From Fodinibacter sp963800505 (GTDB taxonomy: Bacteria > Actinomycetota > Actinomycetes > Actinomycetales > Dermatophilaceae): a stretch of DNA of 64,000 bases. The stretch lies in contig CAWDBL010000005.1 in NCBI GenBank assembly GCA_963800505.1, positions 124,001 to 188,000 on the forward strand, read 5' to 3'. A program made the position numbers and the translations under genes. This document shows, one piece after another, positions 8,735 to 17,144 of this stretch. Below the pieces are notes generated by a model that ran no database searches, was not told where the DNA came from, and worked only from the letters and a program-made list of their open reading frames with translations. The stretch's first letter is position 1; each line of letters begins with the position of its first letter.

Positions 8735-9394
8735 GTGCAGATCTCCCCGTCGATCCTGTCGGCCGACTTCGCCAACCTCGAGCGTGAGCTCGACGCCATC
8801 GCGACCGCCGACTGGGCGCACGTCGACGTCATGGACAACCACTTCGTCCCCAACCTGACGCTCGGCCTGCCGGTGGTCGAGGCGCTGCTCAAGGTGTCGC
8901 CCATCCCCATCGACTGCCACCTGATGATCGACGACCCCGACCGGTGGGCACCGGGCTACGCGGAGGCCGGCGCGAAGTCGGTCACCTTCCACGTCGAGGC
9001 GGTGTCGGATGCCGTGCGCACGGCCCGCGCCATCCGCGCGGCAGGTGCGCGCGCGGCATTCGCACTGAAGCCCGGCACGCCGTTCGGACCGTACGCCGAC
9101 CTTCTGCCGGAGGTCGACATGGTGCTCGTGATGACCGTCGAGCCCGGGTTCGGCGGGCAGTCGTTCATGACCGACCAGATGCCCAAGGTGGCGCAGGTGC
9201 GCGAGGCCGTGCGGCGGCACGGGGGCGAGGTGTGGGTGCAGGTGGACGGCGGCGTCTCCGCCTCGACGATCGAGCAGTGCGCCGAGGCCGGGGCCGACGT
9301 CTTCGTGGCCGGGTCGGCCGTCTACGGCGCCGAGTCCGCAGCCGCCGCCATCGACGAGCTGCGCGCGCTCGCGGCGCGGCACACGCACGGATGA
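8735..9394 (+). CDS. rpe: Ribulose-phosphate 3-epimerase
   Basis: Interconverts ribulose-5-phosphate and xylulose-5-phosphate in the pentose phosphate pathway. The 219-residue TIM barrel keeps the family motifs: SPSILSADF at the N-terminus, HVDVMDNHFVPN with the catalytic Asp, DCHLMIDDP, MTVEPGFGGQSF, and VDGGVS with the second catalytic Asp. The length is standard. The GTG at 8735 is preferred because of the -10 spacing; one at 8726 would add only three residues. The stop overlaps the next gene by 4 bp. Confidence 0.97.
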   Translation: MQISPSILSADFANLERELDAIATADWAHVDVMDNHFVPNLTLGLPVVEALLKVSPIPIDCHLMIDDPDRWAPGYAEAGAKSVTFHVEAVSDAVRTARAIRAAGARAAFALKPGTPFGPYADLLPEVDMVLVMTVEPGFGGQSFMTDQMPKVAQVREAVRRHGGEVWVQVDGGVSASTIEQCAEAGADVFVAGSAVYGAESAAAAIDELRALAARHTHG

Positions 9395-10011
9395 GCGGGC
9401 CGGCATCCCTGCTCGCGCGGCTGGCCGACAGCGGCGGGTACGCCGTCGACCTGACGCTCACCGAGGGGCTGGAGCCCGGCGAGGTGCTCGACGGGGTCGA
9501 GCTCGAGGGCTGCCGGTTCGAGCGTGCGGTGCTCGAGGGGGCGGTGCTGCGCGACTGCACCTTCACCGACTGCGTGTTCACCGGGTGCAACCTGAACCGG
9601 GTCGACCTGTCGGGGTCGCGGTTCGTCGACTGCACCTTCGTGGAGTGCACCGCGCTGGCCGTGACCTGGACCCGGGCGGGGGAGGCGACGCTGTCGGCGC
9701 GGCCGTGGGACTTCGAGCGGTGCCGGCTGGACCTGGCCTCGTTCCAGGAGGGGTCGATCGCCGGGTCGCGGCTGGTGGGCTGCTCGCTGCGTGAGGCCGA
9801 CCTCGGTCGGGCCGACGCGCAACGGGTCGACTTCGGCGGGAGCGACCTCAGCGGCGCCGTGTTCGTCGGCACCGACCTGCGTGGGGCGAGCCTGGTCGGG
9901 GCGGTGGGCTACGCCTTCGACCCCTCGGAGAACCGGGTGCGCGGACTGCGGGTCGAGGCGTCCGGTGCTGCGGGCCTGTTGGCGGCCATGGGACTGGTCG
10001 TCGAGCCCTGA
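9391..10011 (+). CDS. Pentapeptide-repeat protein
   Basis: The protein has 206 residues. From about residue 35 it shows A(D/N)LXX-type five-residue repeats such as LEGCRFERAVLEGAVLRDC and DLSGAVFVGTDLRGASLVGA, which fold as a right-handed quadrilateral beta helix. There is no signal peptide or membrane helix. Some relatives of this fold (MfpA/Qnr) mimic DNA and bind gyrase, but nothing here proves that, and many chromosomal copies have unknown roles. The ATGA overlap with rpe indicates co-transcription. Confidence 0.85.
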   Translation: MSGPASLLARLADSGGYAVDLTLTEGLEPGEVLDGVELEGCRFERAVLEGAVLRDCTFTDCVFTGCNLNRVDLSGSRFVDCTFVECTALAVTWTRAGEATLSARPWDFERCRLDLASFQEGSIAGSRLVGCSLREADLGRADAQRVDFGGSDLSGAVFVGTDLRGASLVGAVGYAFDPSENRVRGLRVEASGAAGLLAAMGLVVEP

Positions 10012-10071
10012 CGTCGTGACCGGCGACGGGCGATGGTGGTGGGGGCGCTACTCGACGTTCCACGGAGTTGA

Positions 10072-12132
10072 TCAGAAGGGCGGCTGGTCGGGGTAGCGCA
10101 CGTGTGCTCGTCGTCGGGCGATGCCGGCTCGCACGTCGGCGGTGGAGGTGCAGCGCCGGTGTGCGGAGCCACCGAACCAGTCGTGACCCACTGCCTGGGT
10201 GTGTTCGAGCCTGAGCTCGAGGATGGTCTCGAGCACGCTCCAGCTCGACGTGGGGGTGTCACTGCGGGCGGTGGTGTCGGCGGTGGGGGTGCTGGGCGCG
10301 TGCTCGGTGGGCTCTGGCGCCAGCACCAGGGACTGCAGGGCGTCGAGAGGTGCGGTGGTGCGGACCCGCCCGGTGGGGTCGGTCCAGGTGGTGGTGCCGT
10401 CGACGGCCAGGCGCACCTGCCATGCGGGGCGTTGTTTGATGCGGTGGTGCCGTCGGCACAGGGTGAGCAGGTTGCGCGCGGCGGTGCGGCCGGTCGGCCA
10501 GGGCCGCACGTGGTCGAGGTCGCAGAACCGGGCGGCGACGCTGCAGCCGGGGAATCGGCAGCGGCCGTCGCGGGCCTTGACCAGGGCCACGAGCTCGGCG
10601 CTGGGGCGGTAGGCGTCGGTGGCGAGGTGGTCGTGCGGGTCGAGCCGGGCACCGGTGAGTGGGTCACAGGGCACGAAGACGGGGGTCACCTTGGGGCGCC
10701 CGCGCCGCGGTCGTGGCGGCTGCTTGGTCAGGTGGTCGCGTAGCCAGCCCCGCCGGACGAGCAGCGGTTCCGAGGGTCGGGCGCCCTGCACCTGCAGCAG
10801 AGCGTCGTCGCTTCCGCCCGGGAGGGCAGTGGCGGAGTGGGTCGGGTCGACCACCGACGCTTCGCCCGGAAGCGCCGTGTGGGCGCGGTCGGTATCGCCG
10901 GTGAGCCGGTTCAGGAGAACGGCGTTCGTCTTGTCGGTAAGAGGCGACGAGGTCGGATCCTCAGCAGCGCGGGCGGACTCGTCGTCGCTGGTGGCTCGCG
11001 ATGGCGGTGGATCCTCAGCAGCGCGGGCGGACGCGTCGTCGCTGGTGGCTCGCGTCAGCGGCAGATGCTCAGCAGCGCGGGCGGACTCGTCGTCGTTGGT
11101 GGCTCGCGACGGCGGCGGATCCTCAGCAGCGCGGAGGGGCGCACACTCATCGGTGGCCGGCACTGAGGTCGGAATCGTCGCATCGGGCTCGTCATCACGT
11201 GAGGCACGTGCACTCATCGGCACGCTGTCAGCGGGCACGGTGAGCACGACGTGCACGTCGACGGTCGCATGGCCGGTGACGAGGTCGGTGAGCGCCTTGC
11301 CGCGGGCCTGCTCGATGTTCGAGCAGGTGGCGTCGGCGACCAGCTCATGGGCCAGCTTGTCGATGGCGGCCCAGGCAGCGGCGGCATCCTCACTCGGGAA
11401 CGTGCCGTGCCACTCGTCGACCCCGGGCTCGCCGACCCACCGGCGTAGCCCGGTCGCGGCTCGGGCACGCTTGGCGCGTTCGCGGACCAGGTCGGGGGAG
11501 ATGCGTGAGAGCAACACCCGGGTGCGCTGGCGCAACTTGGAGGAGTCGTCGCCCAGGTGCGGGTCGAGAGCGGTGACGACCGCGTCGGCGACGTCGGACG
11601 GGGCGATCTCGAGCTCGAACGCGACGACCCCGGCCCGGTACCTGTCGAGGTGGCCCTCCGCCATCGCAGCATGGAGCGCACGCAGACCGCTGGCCTCGGG
11701 GAGGTCACGGTGCTCTGCCGGCACTGGCACCCGGTCGGCGGCCAGGCGGACGGCCAGCTCGACCCGACGCTGCGCCTGTGCGTGCGATGCGCCGAGCAGC
11801 GGCGCGGCCAGGTCGGCGGCGTCCAGGGTGATCCGGCCATACGCGTGGACGGTCTCGGCCAGGGTGCCGTCCTCGCTCCAGTCGCTCTCGCGCCGTGCCG
11901 CCTGGGCCAATGCGGTGTCCTGCACCGCAGTCAGAGTGTTGATCAACCCCTGGCAGCTCCCCACCACCGACAGCCACTCGCCGCGGTCGCTGGGCCCCCC
12001 ACCGTCAGTGAGCGCGGTCGCGACGCGTGCGGCACTCGTCAGCACCACTTCGTGGACCTGACCACCAGCAGGGCTGGACGCAGACGTGACCTCGTCGGCC
12101 AACGCCTCGCCGTACTGCGCAACTGCGGTCAT
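10072..12132 (-). CDS. DUF222/13E12-type HNH endonuclease protein
   Basis: The protein has 686 residues. An N-terminal helical DUF222-like domain occupies about 1-240. A low-complexity acidic region near 334-391 carries an 18-residue tandem repeat. The C-terminal HNH nuclease module is clear: CRFPGCSVAARFCDLDHVRP near 525 followed by NLLTLCRRHHRIKQ near 553, giving paired metal-binding Cys and the central DH. Proteins of this family are multicopy in many actinobacteria (the 13E12 repeat family of mycobacteria), and their cellular role is not settled. The ATG is preceded by GGGGGAGAC. It is isolated, with no phage or transposase genes nearby. Confidence 0.9.
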   Translation of the reverse strand: MTAVAQYGEALADEVTSASSPAGGQVHEVVLTSAARVATALTDGGGPSDRGEWLSVVGSCQGLINTLTAVQDTALAQAARRESDWSEDGTLAETVHAYGRITLDAADLAAPLLGASHAQAQRRVELAVRLAADRVPVPAEHRDLPEASGLRALHAAMAEGHLDRYRAGVVAFELEIAPSDVADAVVTALDPHLGDDSSKLRQRTRVLLSRISPDLVRERAKRARAATGLRRWVGEPGVDEWHGTFPSEDAAAAWAAIDKLAHELVADATCSNIEQARGKALTDLVTGHATVDVHVVLTVPADSVPMSARASRDDEPDATIPTSVPATDECAPLRAAEDPPPSRATNDDESARAAEHLPLTRATSDDASARAAEDPPPSRATSDDESARAAEDPTSSPLTDKTNAVLLNRLTGDTDRAHTALPGEASVVDPTHSATALPGGSDDALLQVQGARPSEPLLVRRGWLRDHLTKQPPRPRRGRPKVTPVFVPCDPLTGARLDPHDHLATDAYRPSAELVALVKARDGRCRFPGCSVAARFCDLDHVRPWPTGRTAARNLLTLCRRHHRIKQRPAWQVRLAVDGTTTWTDPTGRVRTTAPLDALQSLVLAPEPTEHAPSTPTADTTARSDTPTSSWSVLETILELRLEHTQAVGHDWFGGSAHRRCTSTADVRAGIARRRAHVRYPDQPPF
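10958..11133. repeat. 54-bp tandem repeat inside the HNH gene
   Basis: Three full 54-bp units begin at 10958, 11012 and 11066, and a partial fourth begins at 11120. Because 54 is a multiple of three, each unit encodes 18 residues of the type RATSDDESARAAEDPPPS. Units differ at only a few bases, so unit number may vary between strains without breaking the frame. Confidence 0.9.
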
Positions 12133-12527
12133 GTCTCCCCCTTCCCGTGGCTCAATTCTAGTGGCTCAGAACGATTCGCACAAGTGTTCGAACACGCGGG
12201 TTTGGGTGCAATGGAACGGATTTGGGGTCTCGCGCCGCAGAGAGATGGAGCGTGAGCTCGTCCACACCATGTGACGACGTTGGGGCCGTCGGCCGGAAAC
12301 GGCACACAGCTGAGCACAGCCGGACCGGCGGCCGAGAGACCGCGCGAGCCTTCGACATCCAGGCCGCTCGAGGTGGTGAGCGCAGATCCGGGTGGTGGGT
12401 GAGCCCACCTGTGCACAGCCGGACCGGCGGCCATCCAGCCGTGGTCCCAGTGCGGCCGAGGGCGCGAGTCCTCGGAGACGGACCTCCGCCGCTGCCACCG
12501 TTCCGCGACCGAGCCCAGTCCCGGCCC
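12133..12527. other. 395-bp non-coding stretch with a 20-bp direct repeat
   Basis: I see no convincing gene here; open frames on both strands are composition artefacts. It contains GCACAGCCGGACCGGCGGCC twice in direct orientation, at 12314-12333 and 12413-12432 (99 bp apart). The region upstream of the HNH gene should hold its promoter, but I see no confident -10. Confidence 0.5.
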
Positions 12528-13313
12528 TCACTCCCCGACGACGCTCCGGTCGACCGAGTGGACATCCACCGAGAAGCCCCGGCCGGCGTGGTCGCCGTCG
12601 AGGTGCTCGACGTGCACACAGATGCCGGTGACGACGTCGAGGGCGACCAGGTAGCGCGTGGCGTAACTGAGTTCAGTCGTCCGGTACCGCGCCTTCGGCC
12701 CACCGGCCAGGGCCTCGAGGTCGACGCTGACCTGCCCGAACAGCAGGGGGCAGCACGAGCAGCGCGGCTCGTACTCCGCACGCGGGGACACCTCGGCCCA
12801 CCAGGTCTGGCGCCCACCCCGCACCGCAGCGTCGAGGCGGTGCACGTCGAGCGCGGGGGGCGGAACGGCATCCGGCGCACCATCCGAGGCGACGACAGTC
12901 GCGGGGTGGCGCCAGTGGCCGTCGGCGAGCTCGACCGGGTCGAGCATCGCCACGAACTGGTAGTCCTGCCACATCGGGTCGTCCGACACCGGGTTCCGTG
13001 GCCGCCGAACGACGAAACCGTTGTCGTCGACCTCCACCGGCACCTCCCACGCGTACGGCAGCTCGACGGTGCCGGGCCCGCGATCGCCACCGCCCAGGTA
13101 GGTCATCCCCGCGATGTTGCGTCGGGCCGGCTCGCGCCGCTGCTCGCCGTCGGCGAGCCGCACCTCGAGCCCCACGCCCCGTTCCACCAGCACGCTCACC
13201 GTGTGGTCGGGCCCGTGCAGCGGTCGGCGGTGCAGGTCGAACGCGAGCGCGCGCCAGCGCCAGGGCGACGAGCGAGCGAGGCCGCGGAAGCGGTCGGGGG
13301 TGGGGGACGGCAC
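12528..13313 (-). CDS. Uncharacterised protein, family not recognised
   Basis: The frame gives about 261 residues from a GTG at 13313; a weak TTG at 13412 would extend it. I do not recognise a family. It looks protein-like rather than random: a Trp-rich N-terminal part (RSSPWRWRALAFDLHRRPLH), acidic beta-rich stretches such as EVPVEVDDNGFVV and MWQDYQFVAMLDPVELADG, and a CSCCPLLFG cysteine cluster near residue 195. No signal peptide or membrane helix is seen. It lies 3' to nothing obvious and 5' to the HNH gene on the same strand, 395 bp away. Function unknown. Confidence 0.55.
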   Translation of the reverse strand: MPSPTPDRFRGLARSSPWRWRALAFDLHRRPLHGPDHTVSVLVERGVGLEVRLADGEQRREPARRNIAGMTYLGGGDRGPGTVELPYAWEVPVEVDDNGFVVRRPRNPVSDDPMWQDYQFVAMLDPVELADGHWRHPATVVASDGAPDAVPPPALDVHRLDAAVRGGRQTWWAEVSPRAEYEPRCSCCPLLFGQVSVDLEALAGGPKARYRTTELSYATRYLVALDVVTGICVHVEHLDGDHAGRGFSVDVHSVDRSVVGE

Positions 13314-13473
13314 GCCGACCAGTGCAGCACCGCGCACGCACGCGGGTCCATGGAGTTTTCGGCCATCCCCGGCGCCTCCCTCCGTCCGCGCGCGACGCCG
13401 AACCTGCGACAAACCTTCGACAGGATGCGGCTTCCGGACGGTCGACGATGCGGATGAGAGCCGTCTGCTCGCT

Positions 13474-13479
13474 TAAGGT
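13474..13479 (+). promoter_or_regulatory. -10 hexamer for the HEAT/glycosyltransferase gene
   Basis: TAAGGT is followed by 6 nt and then the ATG at 13486, with no Shine-Dalgarno. Confidence 0.5.
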
Positions 13480-13485
13480 CGCCGC

Positions 13486-15807
13486 ATGGACGTCGGCGTC
13501 GCCCTTGCGGCCGTGAGGTCGTCCGGCACCATCCTCGAGGGGTTGCGGGCCGGCGAGCGGCTCGAGCACGCCGCGCGAATGGCCGTGGAGCGCTCGTCGC
13601 CACGCGCGGTCGACCTGCTCGTGGCCGCCACCGTCGACCCCGACCCGATCACCGCGATCGCCGCCGTGCGTGCCCTCGGCGCCCACGGTGGCGCGCCGGC
13701 AGCCGCACACCTCGTCACCTTGCTCGATGACGACCGCGGGCATGTGGCCGAGCACGCCGTCGAGGCGCTCGGTGAGGTGCCCCCGCAACCTGCCGGCATC
13801 CCCGACCTGGTGCAGCGTTGCGCGCAGGGCGGATTCACCGGGATGCTCGCCCAGCGCACCCTAGAGCGCTGGGCGGTCACGGCCCCGGATGCCGTGATCG
13901 GCGGCGCGACCGCTGCCCTCGCCATCGAGCGCGAGCCCGGAGCCCGCGCCCGACTCGTGGAGACGGTGGGCCTCGTGCTGTCGCCTTCGGCCCTTCAGCC
14001 GCTGACTGACGTGGCGTTGGACGACGGCGAAGGGGTTGAGGTACGAGCCGCCGCGGTGGCGGCTCTCGGAGACCTCCTCGCCGACCCCGGATGCCGTACG
14101 GCTCCCGACGCTGCGGCGGCCCGAGCCGCTCTCGACTCGGTCGCCGGCTCGACCGGCCCGACGGGCACGCCCGGCCCGACGGGCACGCCCGGCCCGACCG
14201 CGGCTGCCGGCTCGCTCCACCAGGCCGCCGCCCTCGCCCGATCCGACGGGCTCGTCCCGCCCCGTCCGGCGGTGGCGCGCGACGGGCTGACCGTGGCCCA
14301 GCTCTTCCTCCACGGTGATGTCGACGGCACCCTGCGCCACTCCGGCCAGGGCGACACCGGCGGCATCGCCACCCTGCTCGTGCACCTCGGCGACGCCCTG
14401 CTGCGGCGGGGAAGCCGGGTCCACCGGGTCCTCACCATCTCCGGTGGCTGGGGCGGGGTGTCCGCGGTCAGCTCGATGACCGGAGGAGCAACGGCGGCGG
14501 GCACCACCGGGCCGGGTGCCGGCGCCGCACACGCGACCGCGGGGCGCTCCCTGGCCGACGACCTCTCGCCGGCGCGCCACCTCTACGCCCGGGTGCCGAT
14601 GTGGGGCCACTCCACCGGCATGTCGACGGCGTGGCCACGACGGGTCGAGGCGCGGCGCGGCATCCGTCGCGTCCTGCGGGCGGCCGGGCAGGTGGACGTG
14701 CTGCACCTGCGGATGGCCGACGTCGGGTCCTTGGTGGCGGCCGAGGTGGCCGCCGAGCTCGGCATCCCGGTCGTGCTGACCGTCGCTCCTGACCCGCAGG
14801 CGCTGATCGCGTCGCGAGAGGCCGAGGGCACGTTGAACCGCGCGAACTTCGGCGCGGCCGACCAGCGCGAACACCTCTGGTTCCGCGACCGCCTGTTGCG
14901 GCGCCTCGCCGAGCAGGCCGAGCACCTGGTCCTCTTCCCCCGTCCCGACGTCGAGCGCAGCATCGCGCGCCTCGTCGGCATCGACGTGGCGGCGCACCCC
15001 GAGCGCGCGCTCGTCGTCGGTGAGGGCATCGACGTCGGAGGCCTCGAGCGCGTGGCCAAGGAGGTGCGGGGCGACGCGCCCCGGCGTCCGACCACGGCGG
15101 CCGCGCTCGACGAGCTCGACACCCTCCTCGCCACCCTGCCCGCCGACCGCCGGTCGCTACCGCTCGCGCTCTCGGTCGGCCGGCTGGCCCCGGTCAAGGG
15201 CATGGCGACCCTGGTCTCCGCCTGGCTCAACGACCCCTCGCTGCGCCGTCGCTGCAACCTGCTGGTCATCGGCGGCGACCTCGACGACCCGAGCCCCGAG
15301 GAGGCCACCGAGCTCTCCCGCATCCGCGACCTCGTGGCCACCGACGCGTCCGCCGGCGCCGGGCTGCTCCTCGCCGGCCACCGCCCCAACGCCACCGCCA
15401 CGGCCTGGCTCGCCGCCGCACGCGAGGGCCGACCAGGGACGGCCGCCGCGAGCGGCGTCTACGTGTGCGCCAGCCTCAAGGAGGAGTTCGGCATCGCCAT
15501 CCTCGAGGCGATGACCGTCGGGCTCGTCGTCGTCGCCCCGAACGGCGGTGGCCCGGCCACCTACGTCGACGACGGCGTCACCGGCGTGCTGGCCGACACC
15601 GCGCACGAGCCCGCCCTCGCGGCGGCGATCACCCGGGCCCTCGACCTGTCGGTCTCCTCCGGGGCCACCCTGCGCGACCACCGGTCCAGGGCCGTGGTGC
15701 GCGAGCGGTTCGGCATCGACACGATGGCCGCCGCGCTCGGCGAGGTCTATCGCACGGTGGCGGCGCGGGATGCCGGGGAGCCCGGGAGGGTCGCAGCCAC
15801 CCCATGA
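13486..15807 (+). CDS. HEAT-repeat/glycosyltransferase family 4 fusion
   Basis: The protein has 773 residues in three parts. Residues about 40-215 are helical HEAT-like repeats (AAVRALGAHGG, HAVEALGEVP, AAVAALGDLL at regular spacing). A Gly-Pro-Thr linker of collagen-like triplets follows at about 220-240. From about 265 to 765 is a GT-B glycosyltransferase: GDTGGIATLLVHLGDALLRRG is the donor-domain start, SVGRLAPVKGMATLV opens the C-terminal lobe, and EEFGIAILE near 665 is the E-x7-E nucleotide-sugar motif of GT4 enzymes. The donor and acceptor cannot be told. The ATGA overlap with a second glycosyltransferase suggests that they act on one glycan or glycolipid. Confidence 0.85.
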   Translation: MDVGVALAAVRSSGTILEGLRAGERLEHAARMAVERSSPRAVDLLVAATVDPDPITAIAAVRALGAHGGAPAAAHLVTLLDDDRGHVAEHAVEALGEVPPQPAGIPDLVQRCAQGGFTGMLAQRTLERWAVTAPDAVIGGATAALAIEREPGARARLVETVGLVLSPSALQPLTDVALDDGEGVEVRAAAVAALGDLLADPGCRTAPDAAAARAALDSVAGSTGPTGTPGPTGTPGPTAAAGSLHQAAALARSDGLVPPRPAVARDGLTVAQLFLHGDVDGTLRHSGQGDTGGIATLLVHLGDALLRRGSRVHRVLTISGGWGGVSAVSSMTGGATAAGTTGPGAGAAHATAGRSLADDLSPARHLYARVPMWGHSTGMSTAWPRRVEARRGIRRVLRAAGQVDVLHLRMADVGSLVAAEVAAELGIPVVLTVAPDPQALIASREAEGTLNRANFGAADQREHLWFRDRLLRRLAEQAEHLVLFPRPDVERSIARLVGIDVAAHPERALVVGEGIDVGGLERVAKEVRGDAPRRPTTAAALDELDTLLATLPADRRSLPLALSVGRLAPVKGMATLVSAWLNDPSLRRRCNLLVIGGDLDDPSPEEATELSRIRDLVATDASAGAGLLLAGHRPNATATAWLAAAREGRPGTAAASGVYVCASLKEEFGIAILEAMTVGLVVVAPNGGGPATYVDDGVTGVLADTAHEPALAAAITRALDLSVSSGATLRDHRSRAVVRERFGIDTMAAALGEVYRTVAARDAGEPGRVAATP
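14155..14198 (+). repeat. 18-bp tandem repeat encoding a collagen-like linker
   Basis: Two exact 18-bp units (14155-14172 and 14173-14190) and a partial third encode Gly-Pro-Thr-Gly-Thr-Pro triplets between the HEAT and glycosyltransferase parts. Confidence 0.85.
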
Positions 15808-17144
15808 CCCTGCTCGTCATCAGTCCCGACTACGCGTCACACCTCTACCCGCTGGCCACCCTGGCCACTGCGTGGCGCGACGTGGGGGAGCGTGTCGTCG
15901 TCGCGACCGGCCCTGCCACCGACGCGGTGGTCCGCGCGTTCGGCTACGAGCGCGAGCACCTCCAGCTCGGCCGGGGCTCGAACCCGGGCGTCATCCGCGC
16001 CGAGGAACAGCCACCGGGGGAGGACGACTCGCTTCGGGGGTTCTTCGCGGCCACCCGCGAGGGCGCCGTGGCGGCGCTGACCTTCCAGGCCCGCGCGCGG
16101 GGCGACGACCTGCTCTGGAACGCCGTCGGCGTGGCGCGGGAGGTGCACGACCTCGTCGAGCGGGTCCGCCCCGACGCCGTGCTCGTCGACCACCTCGCCT
16201 TCGGAGCCCGGCTGGGCCTGGTCAGCGCGAAGGTGCCGCACGCGGACGTCGTGCTCGGCCACCCCTCGGCACTCACGGTGGGCGACGAGGTCTACGGCTA
16301 CCCGCCGGCCTGGCCGCGCGGCATCCACCCCGACCCGCAGGCGCTCGCCGACCTGCGAGCGCTGTGCGAGAAGGTGCGCGACACCTTCACCGCGCAGTGG
16401 AACGCCGCGCTCGCCGAGCTCGACCCGGCCGCCCCGCCCAGCCCCGACGCCTTCGCCGAGACCGGAGACCTGCTGCTGCTCAACTACCCCGGAAGCCTCC
16501 ACGAGCCCGAGCGCACCGCCCTCCTGCCCGCGCACACCTTCCTGGGCTCGGCCGTGCGCGAGGAACCGCGCGACGCGGAGGTGGAGGCCTGGCTCGCCCG
16601 CGACGCGCGTCCGGTGGTCTACGTCAGCCTGGGCAGCTTCCTGTCGGCCCGCTCCGACGTGCTCGCCGCCGTGGCCGAGGCGCTGCGCGGTCTCGACGTG
16701 CGGGTGGCCCTCGCCACCGGCTCCGCCCCCCTCGAGGCGCTCGGCCCGCTCCCGCCCGAGTGGCTCGTGCGCGCGTTCCTTCCGCAGGTGCGGCTCCTCG
16801 CCCACACATCCGCCTCGGTGACGCACGGCGGCAACAACAGCGTCACCGAGGCGCTGACCGCTGGGGTCCCGCTGCTCGTGCTGCCGTTGTCGACCGACCA
16901 GTTCGCCGGCGCGGCCGCCGTCGAAGGAGGTGGGGTCGGCCTGTGCCTCGATCCCAACGCGACCACGCCCATCGGCATCCGCGAGGCAGTGCAGAACCTG
17001 TTGTCCGACAACGCTATTCGGGATGCTGCGGCCGAGCTCGCCACGTCGCTCGAGGAGGTGCCGGGCGCGCAACGCGCACACGAAGCCATCTCGGCCGCGT
17101 GCCCGGGGCCGACACCACCGCACCCCGAACCACTCAGGGGATGA
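15804..17144 (+). CDS. GT1-type glycosyltransferase (UGT/MGT fold)
   Basis: The protein has 446 residues. It begins with the HxxP-like donor-side loop DYASHLYPLATLATAW, where His fits the catalytic base position of GT1 enzymes. The C-terminal nucleotide-sugar site is explicit: VSLGSFLSA near 275 and SVTHGGNNSVTEALTAGVP near 337-355, then LPLSTDQFAGAAAVE. The family glycosylates small hydrophobic acceptors, lipids or polyketides. There is no signal peptide, so it acts in the cytoplasm. Its ATG overlaps the stop of the HEAT/GT4 gene, and its 3' end overlaps the convergent xdhC by 11 bp. Substrate unknown. Confidence 0.88.
   Translation: MTLLVISPDYASHLYPLATLATAWRDVGERVVVATGPATDAVVRAFGYEREHLQLGRGSNPGVIRAEEQPPGEDDSLRGFFAATREGAVAALTFQARARGDDLLWNAVGVAREVHDLVERVRPDAVLVDHLAFGARLGLVSAKVPHADVVLGHPSALTVGDEVYGYPPAWPRGIHPDPQALADLRALCEKVRDTFTAQWNAALAELDPAAPPSPDAFAETGDLLLLNYPGSLHEPERTALLPAHTFLGSAVREEPRDAEVEAWLARDARPVVYVSLGSFLSARSDVLAAVAEALRGLDVRVALATGSAPLEALGPLPPEWLVRAFLPQVRLLAHTSASVTHGGNNSVTEALTAGVPLLVLPLSTDQFAGAAAVEGGGVGLCLDPNATTPIGIREAVQNLLSDNAIRDAAAELATSLEEVPGAQRAHEAISAACPGPTPPHPEPLRG

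Noticed and set aside
10958..11133. CRISPR-like array
   Set aside because: Units are contiguous 54-bp repeats without spacers and stay in frame inside a coding gene; no cas genes are present.
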